A stretch of DNA of 64,000 nt. It comes from Campylobacter canadensis (lineage in GTDB: Bacteria > Campylobacterota > Campylobacteria > Campylobacterales > Campylobacteraceae). Below, in pieces: positions 1 to 8,804 of this stretch. How positions within the stretch are numbered: the first letter of the stretch is position 1; each line of letters begins with the position of its first letter. The stretch covers positions 1,116,001 to 1,180,000 of the forward strand of contig NZ_CP035946.1 of assembly GCF_013177655.1 (NCBI RefSeq), given 5' to 3'. Position numbers and translations under genes: made by a program. Below the pieces are notes generated by a model. The model was given only the letters and a program-made list of their open reading frames with translations, had not been told where the DNA came from and did not search any database.

Positions 1-702
1 AATGCTTGCATCTTCTATTTCTATACATTTATTGGCAACACTATCAATAAAATATCTATCGTGACTAATAAACAACACAGATTTTTTACTATTTTTTAGC
101 ATATTTTCAATAAATCTGCACATATTTACATCAAGATGATTTGTAGGCTCATCTAAAATTAAAATATCAGGATTTTTTAACAATAAACAGGCTAATGAAA
201 GTCTTCTTAACTCTCCACCGCTTAGACTATGTATATTTTGATTAATTAAATCATCTAATTCTAATTCTTTTGTGATTTTTTTTATTTTATTATCTATACT
301 CCAAGCTTCTAAACTATCAATTTCATTACTAAGTCTTGCAATCTCATTTAACAAAAAGGTATTAGTAGTATCTTTTTGTAATTTGATATTCATTTCATTA
401 TATGCGTTAATGGTATCAAAAATATATGAAAGTTCTTTTTTTATATATTCATCAACACTATTAACATCACTTATTTCTACACTTTGCGATAAAATCTCTA
501 TTTTCAAATTTGATGAAACGATTATTCTACCACTATCAGCTTCAATTTGCTTTGTTAAAATCTTTAAAAATGTTGATTTTCCAGCACCATTTTTACCAAT
601 AATTGCAACTTTTTCACCAGAATTTAAAGAAAAATTTACATTTTTTAAAATTACTTTTTCACCATAATTTTTACTAATATCAATTAAATCTACTAAAAGC
701 AA
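1..702 (-). CDS. ABC-F family ATPase (N-terminal part, runs off the window)
   Basis: This is the first 234 codons of a soluble ABC-F type ATPase, a family acting on the ribosome rather than in membranes; the gene continues past base 1. The first nucleotide-binding domain is visible: Walker A GKNGAGKS near residue 35, signature LSGGE near 160, Walker B with ILILDEPTNHLD, and the switch His in FISHDRYF. No membrane segment is seen, and DEPTNHLD is typical of ABC-F proteins. I chose a TTG start at 702 because AAAGG lies just upstream and the product then begins LLLVDLIDIS directly before the ABC fold. The second domain is outside the window, so the subfamily (Uup, EttA, YbiT) is open. Confidence 0.85.
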   Translation of the reverse strand, partial: MLLVDLIDISKNYGEKVILKNVNFSLNSGEKVAIIGKNGAGKSTFLKILTKQIEADSGRIIVSSNLKIEILSQSVEISDVNSVDEYIKKELSYIFDTINAYNEMNIKLQKDTTNTFLLNEIARLSNEIDSLEAWSIDNKIKKITKELELDDLINQNIHSLSGGELRRLSLACLLLKNPDILILDEPTNHLDVNMCRFIENMLKNSKKSVLFISHDRYFIDSVANKCIEIEDASI

Positions 703-719
703 GAATAACCTTTATATAA

Positions 720-737
720 AGAGACCAAAAGGTCTCT
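720..737 (-). terminator. Intrinsic terminator of yceI-like gene
   Basis: A perfect 7-bp inverted repeat, AGAGACC - AAAA - GGTCTCT, lies just past the stop of the yceI-like gene. On the minus strand it is followed by TTTATAT. It separates that gene from the ABC-F gene downstream. Confidence 0.7.
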
Positions 738-752
738 TAAAATTTAAAATAA

Positions 753-1322
753 TTATTTTACATCAACATCAAATGAAATTTCAACTTCTTCGTGAGTAAC
801 TTTTCCATGTAAAGCTGAAATTACTTTATCAGTTGATAATGCTGTGTAAGCTGCTGCTAAATTAAAATCATTTTTCATATTAATTACACCGCTTACAACT
901 AATTTTGAATCTTCTACTTTATAAGTCATAGCAACTTCTTTACTAACACCATTAAATGTAATTACAGCAGTTGCATTACCTGAAATATCATCACCTTTTA
1001 CATCTTTTAAAGTTGCTGTGATTTTACTATCACTTAAAGCTGCGATGAATGTTCTGTGAATATTTTTTTCACGAACCTTATCCTTTGTGTTTTCATCAGC
1101 AAAATCCATTGTTGCACTAGCACCTTCTAATATTTGTGCTACTGAACCATTTGTAGTTTTAAATGTATATTTTGCATTATCAATAACACCAGGAACAGCT
1201 ACTTTAGTTTTTAGTTTAAAACCCTTAAAATGGGTTACAACACTGTTTGCATCAATTTCTAAAGCAGATAAATTAGCACTTAAAAAAGCAAGTGCTGCCA
1301 TTGAAAATAAAACTTTTTTCAT
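753..1322 (-). CDS. YceI family periplasmic protein
   Basis: A 189-residue protein with an N-terminal signal peptide (about residues 1-20, ending ANLSALE) and a mature YceI-type lipocalin-like domain. The family begins with a strand like IDANSVVTHFKGFKLKT and ends with an alternating beta-strand region around EVEISFDVDVK. YceI proteins bind polyisoprenoid chains in the periplasm; in Campylobacter and Helicobacter such secreted proteins occur but the ligand in vivo is unclear. The gene is monocistronic, with AAGGAGAAAT before the ATG and a clear terminator after the stop. Family assignment is good, role is not known. Confidence 0.85.
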   Translation of the reverse strand: MKKVLFSMAALAFLSANLSALEIDANSVVTHFKGFKLKTKVAVPGVIDNAKYTFKTTNGSVAQILEGASATMDFADENTKDKVREKNIHRTFIAALSDSKITATLKDVKGDDISGNATAVITFNGVSKEVAMTYKVEDSKLVVSGVINMKNDFNLAAAYTALSTDKVISALHGKVTHEEVEISFDVDVK

Positions 1323-1494
1323 TTATTTCTCCTTGTTTAAGATAAAAGGCTAATTATATAGCAAAAAATTAATGAGTACTGATTTTTAATTATTTTTTTT
1401 AATAAAATATATAATAATCACTATTATATTTGCTTTAAAAAATATTAAAAAATAAAATATAAAATCTTAGTTTATTTTTAAAAAAAGGACTAAA

Positions 1495-2112
1495 ATGAGA
1501 AAAATATTTATTTATTTAGCTTTATGCTGTGCTTTATTTGCAAATGAAGCAAAATACTATGAATTAAAAAGCCCACTAAACAATAAAGAAAACTCTTTAA
1601 TAGAAATTTTTTCTTACTCTTGCATTCACTGTTATGCACATTTTAAAGAAAAAACATTAGAAAAAATTCACTCAAAATTACCTAATTTACACATTGAATA
1701 CAAGGTTGTAAAAAGCTGGGATTTATTTGCAAATAGACTAGCTCTTATCTTAGCTTACGCAAAATATAAAGATGAGCAAAATAATGCTAATTTTAGCAAC
1801 GGACTTTATGCAAAGATAATTCAAAGTTATTTCAATGAAGTTTTTATAAAAAAGAATAATTTTAATAATAATGTAAATAATTTTGAAAAAATTGGCTTAA
1901 ATATTCTAAAAATCAGTAAAAAGCAACTAGAAAAATTTAAAACTAGCAATATCGCTCAAGGTATTTTAAACGACTTAGATAAAAGTGATGCAATAGCTAA
2001 TGAATATGGCACACCAAGCTTTATTGTAAATGGAAAATACATAATAAATCTTAATGCGGTTCATAGTGTTGATGATTTTGTAAATATTATTAATGAAATA
2101 AATGAAAAATAA
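1495..2112 (+). CDS. DsbA-like thiol:disulfide oxidoreductase
   Basis: A 205-residue periplasmic thioredoxin-fold protein. A signal peptide covers about residues 1-17. The redox motif CIHC is at residues 43-46 in the context IFSYSCIHCYAHF, and the cis-proline loop GTPSF is near residue 174, with a helical insertion between, as in DsbA. It should oxidise cysteine pairs of secreted proteins with a DsbB/DsbI-type partner, which is not in this window. The ATG at 1495 follows an AAAGGAC ribosome site. Downstream it converges on murB and shares a terminator with it. Which Dsb paralogue it is (DsbA1, DsbA2 or a DsbL-like form) cannot be decided here. Confidence 0.85.
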   Translation: MRKIFIYLALCCALFANEAKYYELKSPLNNKENSLIEIFSYSCIHCYAHFKEKTLEKIHSKLPNLHIEYKVVKSWDLFANRLALILAYAKYKDEQNNANFSNGLYAKIIQSYFNEVFIKKNNFNNNVNNFEKIGLNILKISKKQLEKFKTSNIAQGILNDLDKSDAIANEYGTPSFIVNGKYIINLNAVHSVDDFVNIINEINEK

Positions 2113-2130
2113 GCCTTTGTGGCTTATTTT
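2106..2130. terminator. Bidirectional terminator between dsbA-like gene and murB
   Basis: A 10-bp perfect stem (AAAATAAGCC / GGCTTATTTT) with loop TTTGT. It overlaps the stop codons of both convergent genes and is flanked by A and T runs, so it can serve both strands. Confidence 0.8.
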
Positions 2131-2876
2131 AAAATAACAACTTCAGGAATTAGCTCAATGCTAAATTCTTTAAAAACTTTTTCTTTACATAGTTCAATTA
2201 AGCTATAAGCATCATCAAAACTAGCCTTATTAAAATTAATTAAAAAATTAGCGTGTTTTTCACTGATTTTAGCCCCACCAATGCAAAAGCCTTTTAAATT
2301 GCATTTATCAATTAAATACCCAGCACTATAATTTTGCGGATTTTTAAAAATAGAACCAAAACTAGCTCCGCTTGGCTGATTTGCTCTCATATTTTTAAAA
2401 AGTTCAAGCTTTTCTAAACTAAAAGAATTTTCTTTTTTTAATTTTACTGCAAAAATATGCCCTGTAATATCACTACACCTATATGAAAAATTAGCACCTT
2501 GCCACACACCATCAATATTAAGTTCTAAGATATAATTAGCTATTTCAAATTCTTTCATTCCTGCATTCATTTTGCAAAGTCCGCCCATTTGACCTGGTAA
2601 TGAACTTAAAAATTCAAAATTAGCAATATCATTCTTTTTAGCGTATTTATATAAATCATAAGCCTTAGTTTTTGCACCTACTTCTAAATAGTCTTTACAA
2701 TCTTTAATATAAGCAAACTTATCATCTAAAATTGCTAAATTACTAGCATTATTTATTAGCATATTTGAAGCAAGTCCTATTAAATAATAATCGCTCTTAC
2801 AAGCTTCTTTTAAGACTGCGACTTCAATCTTATTACCAATATTTACGCTTGAATACTTTGAAAAATCAATTATCAT
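2124..2876 (-). CDS. murB: UDP-N-acetylenolpyruvoylglucosamine reductase
   Basis: MurB reduces UDP-GlcNAc-enolpyruvate to UDP-MurNAc with NADPH and FAD, the second committed step of peptidoglycan precursor synthesis in the cytoplasm. The 250-residue protein shows the FAD-binding region (LASNMLINN, FLSSLPGQMGGL), the substrate-binding motif YRCSD near 132, the catalytic serine in GASFGSIFKNP (Ser172) and the C-terminal KISEKHANF. It overlaps the upstream FtsB-like gene by 11 bases, so it is probably translated with it as the last gene of the recA-eno-ftsB-murB transcript. In C. jejuni murB also lies near recA, but the exact arrangement here differs from what I remember. Confidence 0.93.
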   Translation of the reverse strand: MIIDFSKYSSVNIGNKIEVAVLKEACKSDYYLIGLASNMLINNASNLAILDDKFAYIKDCKDYLEVGAKTKAYDLYKYAKKNDIANFEFLSSLPGQMGGLCKMNAGMKEFEIANYILELNIDGVWQGANFSYRCSDITGHIFAVKLKKENSFSLEKLELFKNMRANQPSGASFGSIFKNPQNYSAGYLIDKCNLKGFCIGGAKISEKHANFLINFNKASFDDAYSLIELCKEKVFKEFSIELIPEVVILK

Positions 2877-3153
2877 AATCGCCCTGTATGCTTAATAGCT
2901 CAAAATAATCTTTTTGTAATTTTGCATTTTCTTGATTTAGTTTATAAATTTGATTTTGCAAAGCATTTGTCCTTTCATTTAAATCTTGCAGCACCTCAAC
3001 TGAAGAATTTCCAAAAAAAATTAAACCAAAATAAATTCCAAAAAAAACTGCAATAACAATCACAAAAAAGGCTTGTAAAATTAAGCCTTTTTTGCTTTCT
3101 TTTTTATAATTTATTTCATTTATTTTTGCTTGAGTTTCTAAAAGCTCTTGCAT
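2866..3153 (-). CDS. FtsB/DivIC-like septum protein
   Basis: A 95-residue single-pass membrane protein. About 25 charged N-terminal residues precede one hydrophobic helix (about 27-48), followed by a coiled coil with heptad-like leucines (LNERTNALQNQIYKLNQENAKL). This is the layout of FtsB/DivIC, which joins FtsL and FtsQ in the divisome. The position just after eno also fits: a small membrane-protein gene (Cj1671c) follows eno in C. jejuni and ftsB follows eno in many proteobacteria. It overlaps eno by 16 bases and murB by 11. The protein has few conserved residues, so the call rests on topology and context. Confidence 0.75.
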   Translation of the reverse strand: MQELLETQAKINEINYKKESKKGLILQAFFVIVIAVFFGIYFGLIFFGNSSVEVLQDLNERTNALQNQIYKLNQENAKLQKDYFELLSIQGDYDN

Positions 3154-4352
3154 AAATGCTCAATTTCTAAAAGTCTATTATATTTTGCTGTTCTTTCGCC
3201 TCTTGCAGGTGCTCCTGTTTTAATATATTTGCAGCACATTGAAAAATCAGCTATAAAACTATCTTCGCTCTCTCCACTTCTGTGCGACATAATACAATTA
3301 TAATTATTTTTCTTAGCTAAAGTAATTGCATCAATTGTTTGAGAAATTGTACCTATTTGATTAGGTTTAATTAAAATTGCATTTGCTAAACCTTCATCAA
3401 TGCCCTTTTGCAACAATTTTACATTAGTAACAAATAAATCATCGCCAACTAATTGAACCTTATTTTTAAGTTTAGCGCTTAAATGCTTCCAGCCTTCATA
3501 ATCTTCTTCTGCTAAAGCATCTTCAATACTTAAAATAGGATATTTATTTACTAGCTTTTCATAAATTTCACTCATTTGCTCATAGCTTTTTTTGTCATTT
3601 TCATAAGTATAAAAACCATCTTTATAAAATTCGCTAGATGCAACATCTAATGCTAAGCTTATTTTACCACTAAAACCAGCTTTATTAATTGCTTCAAGTA
3701 ATAATTCAATTGCTTCTTCATTAGACGATAAATTAGGTGCAAAACCACCCTCGTCTCCTAATGCAGTATTTAAACCTTTTTGTTTTAAAATATTTTTTAA
3801 AGTATGGTATGTTATTGCGCTTGCAAACAACTTTTCTTTAAAACTTTCAAAACCAGTTGGAAGTAGCATAAATTCTTGAATGTCAATATTATTATCTGCG
3901 TGTGCTCCACCATTTAAAACATTTAGCATAGGGGTTGGAAATTCATAAAACTGACCGCATAAATATTCATATAAAGCTAAATTATGTGCTTTTGCTGCAA
4001 GCTTTGCAATGGCCATTGAAATACCTAAAGTTGCATTCGCTCCAACACTAGAATAATTACTAGTTCCATCAACCTTTAACAAATGTTCATCAATTAATCT
4101 TTGCTCATCTACTCTTAAGCCTAAAATACCTGCTGATAATGCTTTTACATTATTAACCGCCTTTTGTACTCTTTTGCCAAAAAATTCATTTGTACCATCT
4201 CTTAATTCTAAAGCTTCATTAATTCCAGTACTTGCTCCACTTGGCACAATAGCACTAGCGCTTAAACCATTATCTAAACTTGCAATAACTTTAACCGTTG
4301 GGTTTGCCCTACTATCAAGCACTTCTAGTGCATCAATCTTCGCTATCTTCAC
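3138..4352 (-). CDS. eno: Enolase
   Basis: Enolase interconverts 2-phosphoglycerate and phosphoenolpyruvate. At 404 residues it is slightly shorter than the usual 414-430. Visible signatures are DSRANPTV and PSGASTG at the N-terminus, [17 protein letters not shown] with a substrate-loop His, [10 protein letters not shown] and [10 protein letters not shown] with metal-binding acidic residues, VGDDLFVTN, and the C-terminal block LIKPNQIGT and [10 protein letters not shown]. It overlaps recA upstream by 20 bases and the FtsB-like gene downstream by 16, pointing to coupled translation in one operon. Confidence 0.97.
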   Translation of the reverse strand: MKIAKIDALEVLDSRANPTVKVIASLDNGLSASAIVPSGASTGINEALELRDGTNEFFGKRVQKAVNNVKALSAGILGLRVDEQRLIDEHLLKVDGTSNYSSVGANATLGISMAIAKLAAKAHNLALYEYLCGQFYEFPTPMLNVLNGGAHADNNIDIQEFMLLPTGFESFKEKLFASAITYHTLKNILKQKGLNTALGDEGGFAPNLSSNEEAIELLLEAINKAGFSGKISLALDVASSEFYKDGFYTYENDKKSYEQMSEIYEKLVNKYPILSIEDALAEEDYEGWKHLSAKLKNKVQLVGDDLFVTNVKLLQKGIDEGLANAILIKPNQIGTISQTIDAITLAKKNNYNCIMSHRSGESEDSFIADFSMCCKYIKTGAPARGERTAKYNRLLEIEHLCKSF

Positions 4353-5388
4353 TTACTTCTCCTTCATAATTTAAATTGTTTTCGTTCATTTTGTTTCTAA
4401 TTTTATCTGCTATTTCATCAGCAATTTGCTTATTTTCTTTTAAAAAAGTTTTAGCATTTTCTCTACCTTGCCCTAATTTAGAGCCTTCATAGCTAAGCCA
4501 AGCTCCACTTTTTTCAACAATATCAAATTTAACACCATAATCAATTAATTCGCCTTCATAGCTAATTCCTTGACCATACATAATATCAAATTCAGCAGTT
4601 TTAAATGGTGGTGCAACTTTATTTTTTACAACTTTTGCCTTTGTTCTATTTCCTATTGGTTCTTCACCTTGTTTTAATGTAGCTATTTTTCTAATATCAA
4701 TTCTTACACTAGCATAGAATTTTAAGGCATTTCCGCCTGTTGTTGTCTCTGGAGAACCATAGCCCATCTGACCTATTTTCATACGAATTTGATTAATAAA
4801 AATAACCATTGAACCCATTTTTGAAATAACTGCAGTAAGCTTTCTTAAAGCCTGACTCATTAATCTTGCTTGAAGTCCTACATGAGTATCTCCCATCTCT
4901 CCTTCAATTTCAGCTTTTGGAGTAAGTGCAGCAACGCTATCAACTATTATTACCTCTACCGCACCGCTACTTGCTAAACGCTCAACTATTTCTAAAGCCT
5001 CTTCTCCGCTGTTTGGTTGAGAAAATAATAAATTATCCATATCAACACCTAAAATCTTTGCATAAACAGGGTCAAGTGCATGTTCAGCATCAATAAAAGC
5101 ACAAGTTAAACCACTTTTTTGTGCTTGAGCGATAATTTGCAAGGTTAAAGTAGTTTTTCCACTACTTTCAGGTCCATAAATTTCAATTATTCTTCCTTTA
5201 GGAACACCACCAATTCCTAACGCAATATCAAGCCCTAAAGAACCTGTGCTAATAGGCTCAACTTTTACAACTGGCTTATCTCCATATCTAATAATAGCAC
5301 CTTCGCCACAAGCTTTATTGATACTTTTTAAAGCTGCTTCTAGTGCTTTTTGCTTATCATCACTAACGCTTTCTTTAACCTTAGCCAT
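4333..5388 (-). CDS. recA: Recombinase A
   Basis: RecA is the DNA-dependent ATPase of homologous recombination and SOS control, and in naturally competent Campylobacter it integrates incoming DNA. The 351-residue protein has Walker [10 protein letters not shown] (near residue 70), a Walker B region ending [10 protein letters not shown], loop regions [19 protein letters not shown] and [14 protein letters not shown], and an acidic C-terminus ([10 protein letters not shown]) as in other RecA proteins. The ATG at 5388 follows AAAGGAAAAC. eno begins inside its 3' end. No SOS box is evident, as expected since LexA is missing from most Campylobacter. Confidence 0.98.
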   Translation of the reverse strand: MAKVKESVSDDKQKALEAALKSINKACGEGAIIRYGDKPVVKVEPISTGSLGLDIALGIGGVPKGRIIEIYGPESSGKTTLTLQIIAQAQKSGLTCAFIDAEHALDPVYAKILGVDMDNLLFSQPNSGEEALEIVERLASSGAVEVIIVDSVAALTPKAEIEGEMGDTHVGLQARLMSQALRKLTAVISKMGSMVIFINQIRMKIGQMGYGSPETTTGGNALKFYASVRIDIRKIATLKQGEEPIGNRTKAKVVKNKVAPPFKTAEFDIMYGQGISYEGELIDYGVKFDIVEKSGAWLSYEGSKLGQGRENAKTFLKENKQIADEIADKIRNKMNENNLNYEGEVSEDSED

Positions 5389-5397
5389 TGTTTTCCT

Positions 5398-6570
5398 TTA
5401 CTTTGAATTTAATTTGATTTTTACCCTAAAATTATAAATAAATAAGCATAATGCAATTAAAGCTGCAATTAAAAACGCATCTCTTGGGTGATGTAGATTA
5501 AATAAGCGCATAAATATTTCATCAATAAATGGCGAACAAAACTGCCCTGAAAAAACACAAGCACTTGCAATTGCCATATTTGTTGAAAGAGCAGATTTTT
5601 TACTTTTTATTGATATTTGAGAAAATGCAAAAGGCATTAAAATTCCTACCGCACTTCCGTTGAAAAAACAAGCTATTATTCCAATAATTAGCATTAAATT
5701 TAAATTAAAAACATAGTAATTTTCACTAAATCTTATTGAAAATAACAAAAATGCAATTAAAAAACCTAATGCACCTATATATCTAATTTTTTCTTTTACA
5801 ATAGAAAAAAGTTTTGAGAATTTAAAAGACACAAAGGCTCCGCAAATTCCTGAACTACCCATTAAAATACCAATGAAACTAGGGTTTATTAATTTTTCTT
5901 TTTCATAGATAATTGAAAAATTATTTGTAAAATTAAAAAATAAAACTTGAGTTAAAAATAAAGAAATATAAAAAGGATAAATTATTTTTAAATTTCTTTT
6001 ATCAAGCTCTTTGTGTGTATTTGATAGCATAACCTTTGGTAAATATGTTATATTTAATAAAAAAATAAAAATAACAAAAAAATAAATTAAAAAAGAAAAC
6101 TGCCAAGAAAGTGAAGCTAAAAATCCCGAAATGCTAACAGTTATAACAGCCCCTAATTGATTGCACATTCCGCTTAAGCTCATTAGCTTTACTTGTTCGT
6201 GTTTTTCAAACAAAATCCCAATCAAAGAAACACTAAGCGGTGTTAAAAAACCTGCTCCAATTCCTAATATTGCCCTAGAAATTAATATTAAATAAATATT
6301 ATTTAAAAAGTAAGGAAAAACTCCACCTACTAAAAACAAACAAAAACCAATCATTGCTATATATTTTGCGTTTATAATTTTTGATAACTTTGCAAAAATA
6401 AAGGAAGTAAAAATAATCATAATTGATGGTATAGTAATAATAAGTTTTATCATTATCTCTGCTTCATTACTAAAATATTTTGCAATTAAACCTAAGGCTG
6501 GAGAAACCGCAGCTCCGCTAGTAACAGTAGCTAAAGATATGCTTAAAACACTAAGTTTTAACATATTCAT
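5398..6570 (-). CDS. MFS efflux transporter
   Basis: A 390-residue polytopic membrane protein with 12 predicted hydrophobic segments and the major facilitator layout. It has an N-terminal periplasmic loop (KYFSNEAEIM), a motif-A-like loop AKLSKIINAKYIAMIG between helices 2 and 3, and RAILGIGAGFLTPLSVSLIG at helix 4, reminiscent of drug:proton antiporters of the 12-TM DHA1 group. The C-terminus is short and basic. The stop lies 9 bases before the recA start, so it may share a transcript with recA or read into it. The substrate cannot be inferred. Confidence 0.8.
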   Translation of the reverse strand: MNMLKLSVLSISLATVTSGAAVSPALGLIAKYFSNEAEIMIKLIITIPSIMIIFTSFIFAKLSKIINAKYIAMIGFCLFLVGGVFPYFLNNIYLILISRAILGIGAGFLTPLSVSLIGILFEKHEQVKLMSLSGMCNQLGAVITVSISGFLASLSWQFSFLIYFFVIFIFLLNITYLPKVMLSNTHKELDKRNLKIIYPFYISLFLTQVLFFNFTNNFSIIYEKEKLINPSFIGILMGSSGICGAFVSFKFSKLFSIVKEKIRYIGALGFLIAFLLFSIRFSENYYVFNLNLMLIIGIIACFFNGSAVGILMPFAFSQISIKSKKSALSTNMAIASACVFSGQFCSPFIDEIFMRLFNLHHPRDAFLIAALIALCLFIYNFRVKIKLNSK

Positions 6571-6640
6571 AATTTTTCCTTGTTGCTTTTTTATTTGTAT
6601 TTAATAAATATAATCTGCAAAATCAAATTAAAGGCAAATA

Positions 6641-7264
6641 ATGAAAATTACACTTTTACACCATACACCACTTTTTGTTGTTTCACACGCTATAAGAACT
6701 TGTTGGCAAAGTTTTGCTAAGGGCGATAATGGCGGAGAAGTTGATTGTGAATTAATTGATAGAGTTGGTAATAAAAATAAACATTCAAGCACACTTGAGC
6801 ATTTAAATTATAATTTTTACATTCAAGGAATTTCTCGTGCTTGCTTGCAAGAATTAGCTCGCCACAGACACGCATCTTTAAGTGTAAAAAGCACTCGCTA
6901 CACGCTAAAAGAGCTTAAAAAAGAAGAAGAATTTAAAGAATTTGACTTTGCAAATGCACAAAGATATATTGTTTTAACAGGCAATCGTTTAGTTGATAAT
7001 GCAAGTATTTTAGCTCTTGAAAAGCTTAGAATTATCTTAAATCAAGATAAAATGACCCAAGATATTGCAAAATATTCTTTACCAGAATGCTATAAAACAG
7101 AACTTACTTGGAGTATTAATGCAAGGGCTTTACAAAACTTTTTAAGCCTTAGAACTTCAGCAGCTGCCTTAGCTGAAATTCGCAACCTTGCCTTTGCAAT
7201 ATATGAAGCCCTACCAGATGAACATAAATTCATCTTTAAAGACTGTTTAAATGAAAGAAAATAA
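6641..7264 (+). CDS. thyX: Flavin-dependent thymidylate synthase
   Basis: ThyX methylates dUMP to dTMP using methylene-tetrahydrofolate, NADPH and FAD, replacing ThyA. The signature RHRxxxxxxxS is present (RHR 74-76, Ser84, then TRYT), together with the N-terminal RTCWQSFAKG and the C-terminal LSLRTSAAALAEIRNLA. Length 207 residues matches the short Campylobacter/Helicobacter form. It stands alone, divergent from the MFS gene, with AAAGGC upstream of the ATG and a strong terminator right after the stop. Reliance on ThyX implies that ThyA is absent, as usual in this group. Confidence 0.95.
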   Translation: MKITLLHHTPLFVVSHAIRTCWQSFAKGDNGGEVDCELIDRVGNKNKHSSTLEHLNYNFYIQGISRACLQELARHRHASLSVKSTRYTLKELKKEEEFKEFDFANAQRYIVLTGNRLVDNASILALEKLRIILNQDKMTQDIAKYSLPECYKTELTWSINARALQNFLSLRTSAAALAEIRNLAFAIYEALPDEHKFIFKDCLNERK

Positions 7265-7287
7265 GCTTTTTATAATAAAGCTTATTT
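7259..7287. terminator. Bidirectional terminator between thyX and tonB
   Basis: An 11-bp stem AAATAAGCTTT / AAAGCTTATTT with a 7-base loop, lying over the ends of the convergent genes thyX (+) and tonB (-). The flanking A/T runs allow termination in both directions. Confidence 0.75.
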
Positions 7288-8031
7288 ATTTAACGAGTAA
7301 GTAATAGGTACTACTAATCTTATACTGCGATTTTCTTTTCTTAGCTTATTTGAAGCTTGTTTTGCACTGCTTAATGCGGCATTGTCTAAGATGTCATAAC
7401 CTGATGATTTAAGTATTTTTATTTCTTTAAATTCTGCATTTTTGTAAAGTATTTCTAGTATTACTTTGCCTTTAATTCTTTTTCTTCTTGCTTCTTTTGG
7501 ATAATTTTTTTTAGCATTTGTGATTATTACTTTATTTAAATAAGCAATAAATTCATCTTCTTTAGCGTCCTTACTTAAAATTTGCTCTTGAGAATTTAAG
7601 CTTGGCTCTTTTGTTTTTTGCTCTACTTTTTTTTGCTCTTTTAATTCTTTATTTTTTTGTATTTTATTATGCTCTTTATGTTTTTTTATCTTTTTATGTT
7701 GCTTTTTTACTTTTTTTTCTTTATTTATACTTACTTTTTCTTCCTTAATTTCTTCTTTGATTTCTTCTTTGATTTCTTCCTTGATTTCTTCCTTGATTTC
7801 TTCCTTGATTTCTTCCTTGATTTCTTCTACTTTTTCTTCTACTTTTTCTTCTACTTTTTCTTCTACTTTTTCTTCTACTTCATTAGCATAAAGGCTTAGG
7901 CTAACTATAATTGGTGATTTTTTTTGAGAAAAATCTGTAATTTTTGCTTTATTAAATATAAAATAAAGCAAAATTATATGAAAACATAAGGATAAAATAA
8001 AGGCAATTTTATTTTTGTGTTGCAACAGCAA
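7282..8031 (-). CDS. tonB: TonB energy-transducing protein (first system)
   Basis: TonB carries proton-motive force from ExbB/ExbD to outer-membrane receptors. Of 249 residues, 8-28 form the membrane anchor. A long charged linker follows: four EEKV units, then seven EEIK-type units (about 50-100), then a Lys-rich stretch. The C-terminal TonB domain contains YPKEARRKRIKGKVILEI and SSGYDILDNAALSSAKQA. The linker is Glu/Lys repeats rather than the Pro-rich spacer of E. coli and is coded by near-identical 12-base units, so its length may vary in frame. The start overlaps exbD by 23 bases. It is the last gene of the receptor-exbB-exbD-tonB cluster. Confidence 0.9.
   Translation of the reverse strand: MLLQHKNKIAFILSLCFHIILLYFIFNKAKITDFSQKKSPIIVSLSLYANEVEEKVEEKVEEKVEEKVEEIKEEIKEEIKEEIKEEIKEEIKEEIKEEKVSINKEKKVKKQHKKIKKHKEHNKIQKNKELKEQKKVEQKTKEPSLNSQEQILSKDAKEDEFIAYLNKVIITNAKKNYPKEARRKRIKGKVILEILYKNAEFKEIKILKSSGYDILDNAALSSAKQASNKLRKENRSIRLVVPITYSLNK
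7738..7873 (-). repeat. 12-bp tandem repeats in tonB linker
   Basis: On the + strand two sets of near-identical 12-mers run in tandem, CTTTGATTTCTT/CCTTGATTTCTT and CTACTTTTTCTT. They encode KEEI and KVEE units in TonB. Because the unit is a multiple of three, slippage would change linker length without breaking the frame. Confidence 0.75.
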
Positions 8032-8380
8032 AATTATTAAACTCCATTTCTTTTAAAATATCAAGAACTATAATAAAATTATTAAATTGAGTATTTTTAT
8101 CCGCTCGTAAAATTACGCTAATTTTTTTATCTTTTAAAGCCAATACATTCTTAAGCTCATCTTTATTTAATTCTTTTTTATCAATATAAATAAGCCCATT
8201 TTCATCAATATCAATAAAAAGTTTTTCTTTATCATCAATTGAGCTTGAATTATTAGAATTAGGTAAATTTAAAGGTATTTTCTTTTCAACAACAAAGGTG
8301 CTTATACATAAAATAATGCAAAGTAAAACAAGCATAATATCTATAAAAGGCACTAGGTTTAAACCATCGTTTTTACGCAT
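8009..8380 (-). CDS. exbD: ExbD-like proton channel subunit (first system)
   Basis: A 123-residue protein with a short cytoplasmic N-terminus, one membrane helix (about 10-32) carrying the key aspartate in LVPFIDIMLVLLCI (Asp14), and a periplasmic domain with VILRADKNTQFNNF typical of ExbD/TolR. With ExbB it forms the proton channel driving TonB. It overlaps exbB by 8 bases and tonB by 23, so the three should be made together. Distinguished from TolR by its place beside tonB and a TonB-dependent receptor gene. Confidence 0.9.
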   Translation of the reverse strand: MRKNDGLNLVPFIDIMLVLLCIILCISTFVVEKKIPLNLPNSNNSSSIDDKEKLFIDIDENGLIYIDKKELNKDELKNVLALKDKKISVILRADKNTQFNNFIIVLDILKEMEFNNFAVATQK

Positions 8381-8795
8381 TTTTTAACCTTAAATTGCTT
8401 TGTAAAACTTCTACTTTTCTAAGAAAAATATTGTATAAAATTAAAGTTGGAATAGCCACCAATAAGCCTAAGGCTGTCGCCTTTAACACTAAAGATAAAC
8501 CAATGATAATTTCATTAACACTAAAATCTACACTATTTGCAATATCATAAAATGTAATCATAATTCCACAAACAGTACCCAAAAGCCCCACATAAGGGGC
8601 ATTTTGATACACAATATAAAGACAAGTAAGATTTTTACTAAGCATCACTTGTGCGTGTTTTTCATCTTTAAATTCCATATTTTTTGCCTTTGCAAAAAAT
8701 ATAAATCTTTCAATACTAAACATAAGCACTAAAAAACTCATAAAAAACAAAACTGCAAAAACAGCTAAATCTAAATATTCTTTTAAAAATTGCAT
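8373..8795 (-). CDS. exbB: ExbB-like proton channel subunit (first system)
   Basis: A 140-residue, three-helix membrane protein of the MotA/TolQ/ExbB family. An N-terminal helix (about 8-28) is followed by a cytoplasmic stretch and the paired helices containing APYVGLLGTVCGIMITF and LVLKATALGLLVAIPTLILYN, which hold the conserved Gly/Thr residues lining the channel. It is shorter than E. coli ExbB (244) but normal for Campylobacter. It starts 9 bases after the receptor stop and overlaps exbD. This resembles the C. jejuni Cj0178-Cj0181 order (receptor, exbB1, exbD1, tonB1). Confidence 0.9.
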   Translation of the reverse strand: MQFLKEYLDLAVFAVLFFMSFLVLMFSIERFIFFAKAKNMEFKDEKHAQVMLSKNLTCLYIVYQNAPYVGLLGTVCGIMITFYDIANSVDFSVNEIIIGLSLVLKATALGLLVAIPTLILYNIFLRKVEVLQSNLRLKNA

Positions 8796-8804
8796 TATAA
8801 TTCC

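Noticed and set aside
272-667. Plus-strand 131-codon frame
   Set aside because: Shadow of the ABC-F ATPase, whose Walker and signature motifs are on the minus strand.
7657-7899. Plus-strand Phe/Asp-rich frame
   Set aside because: Antisense of the Glu/Lys repeats in tonB.
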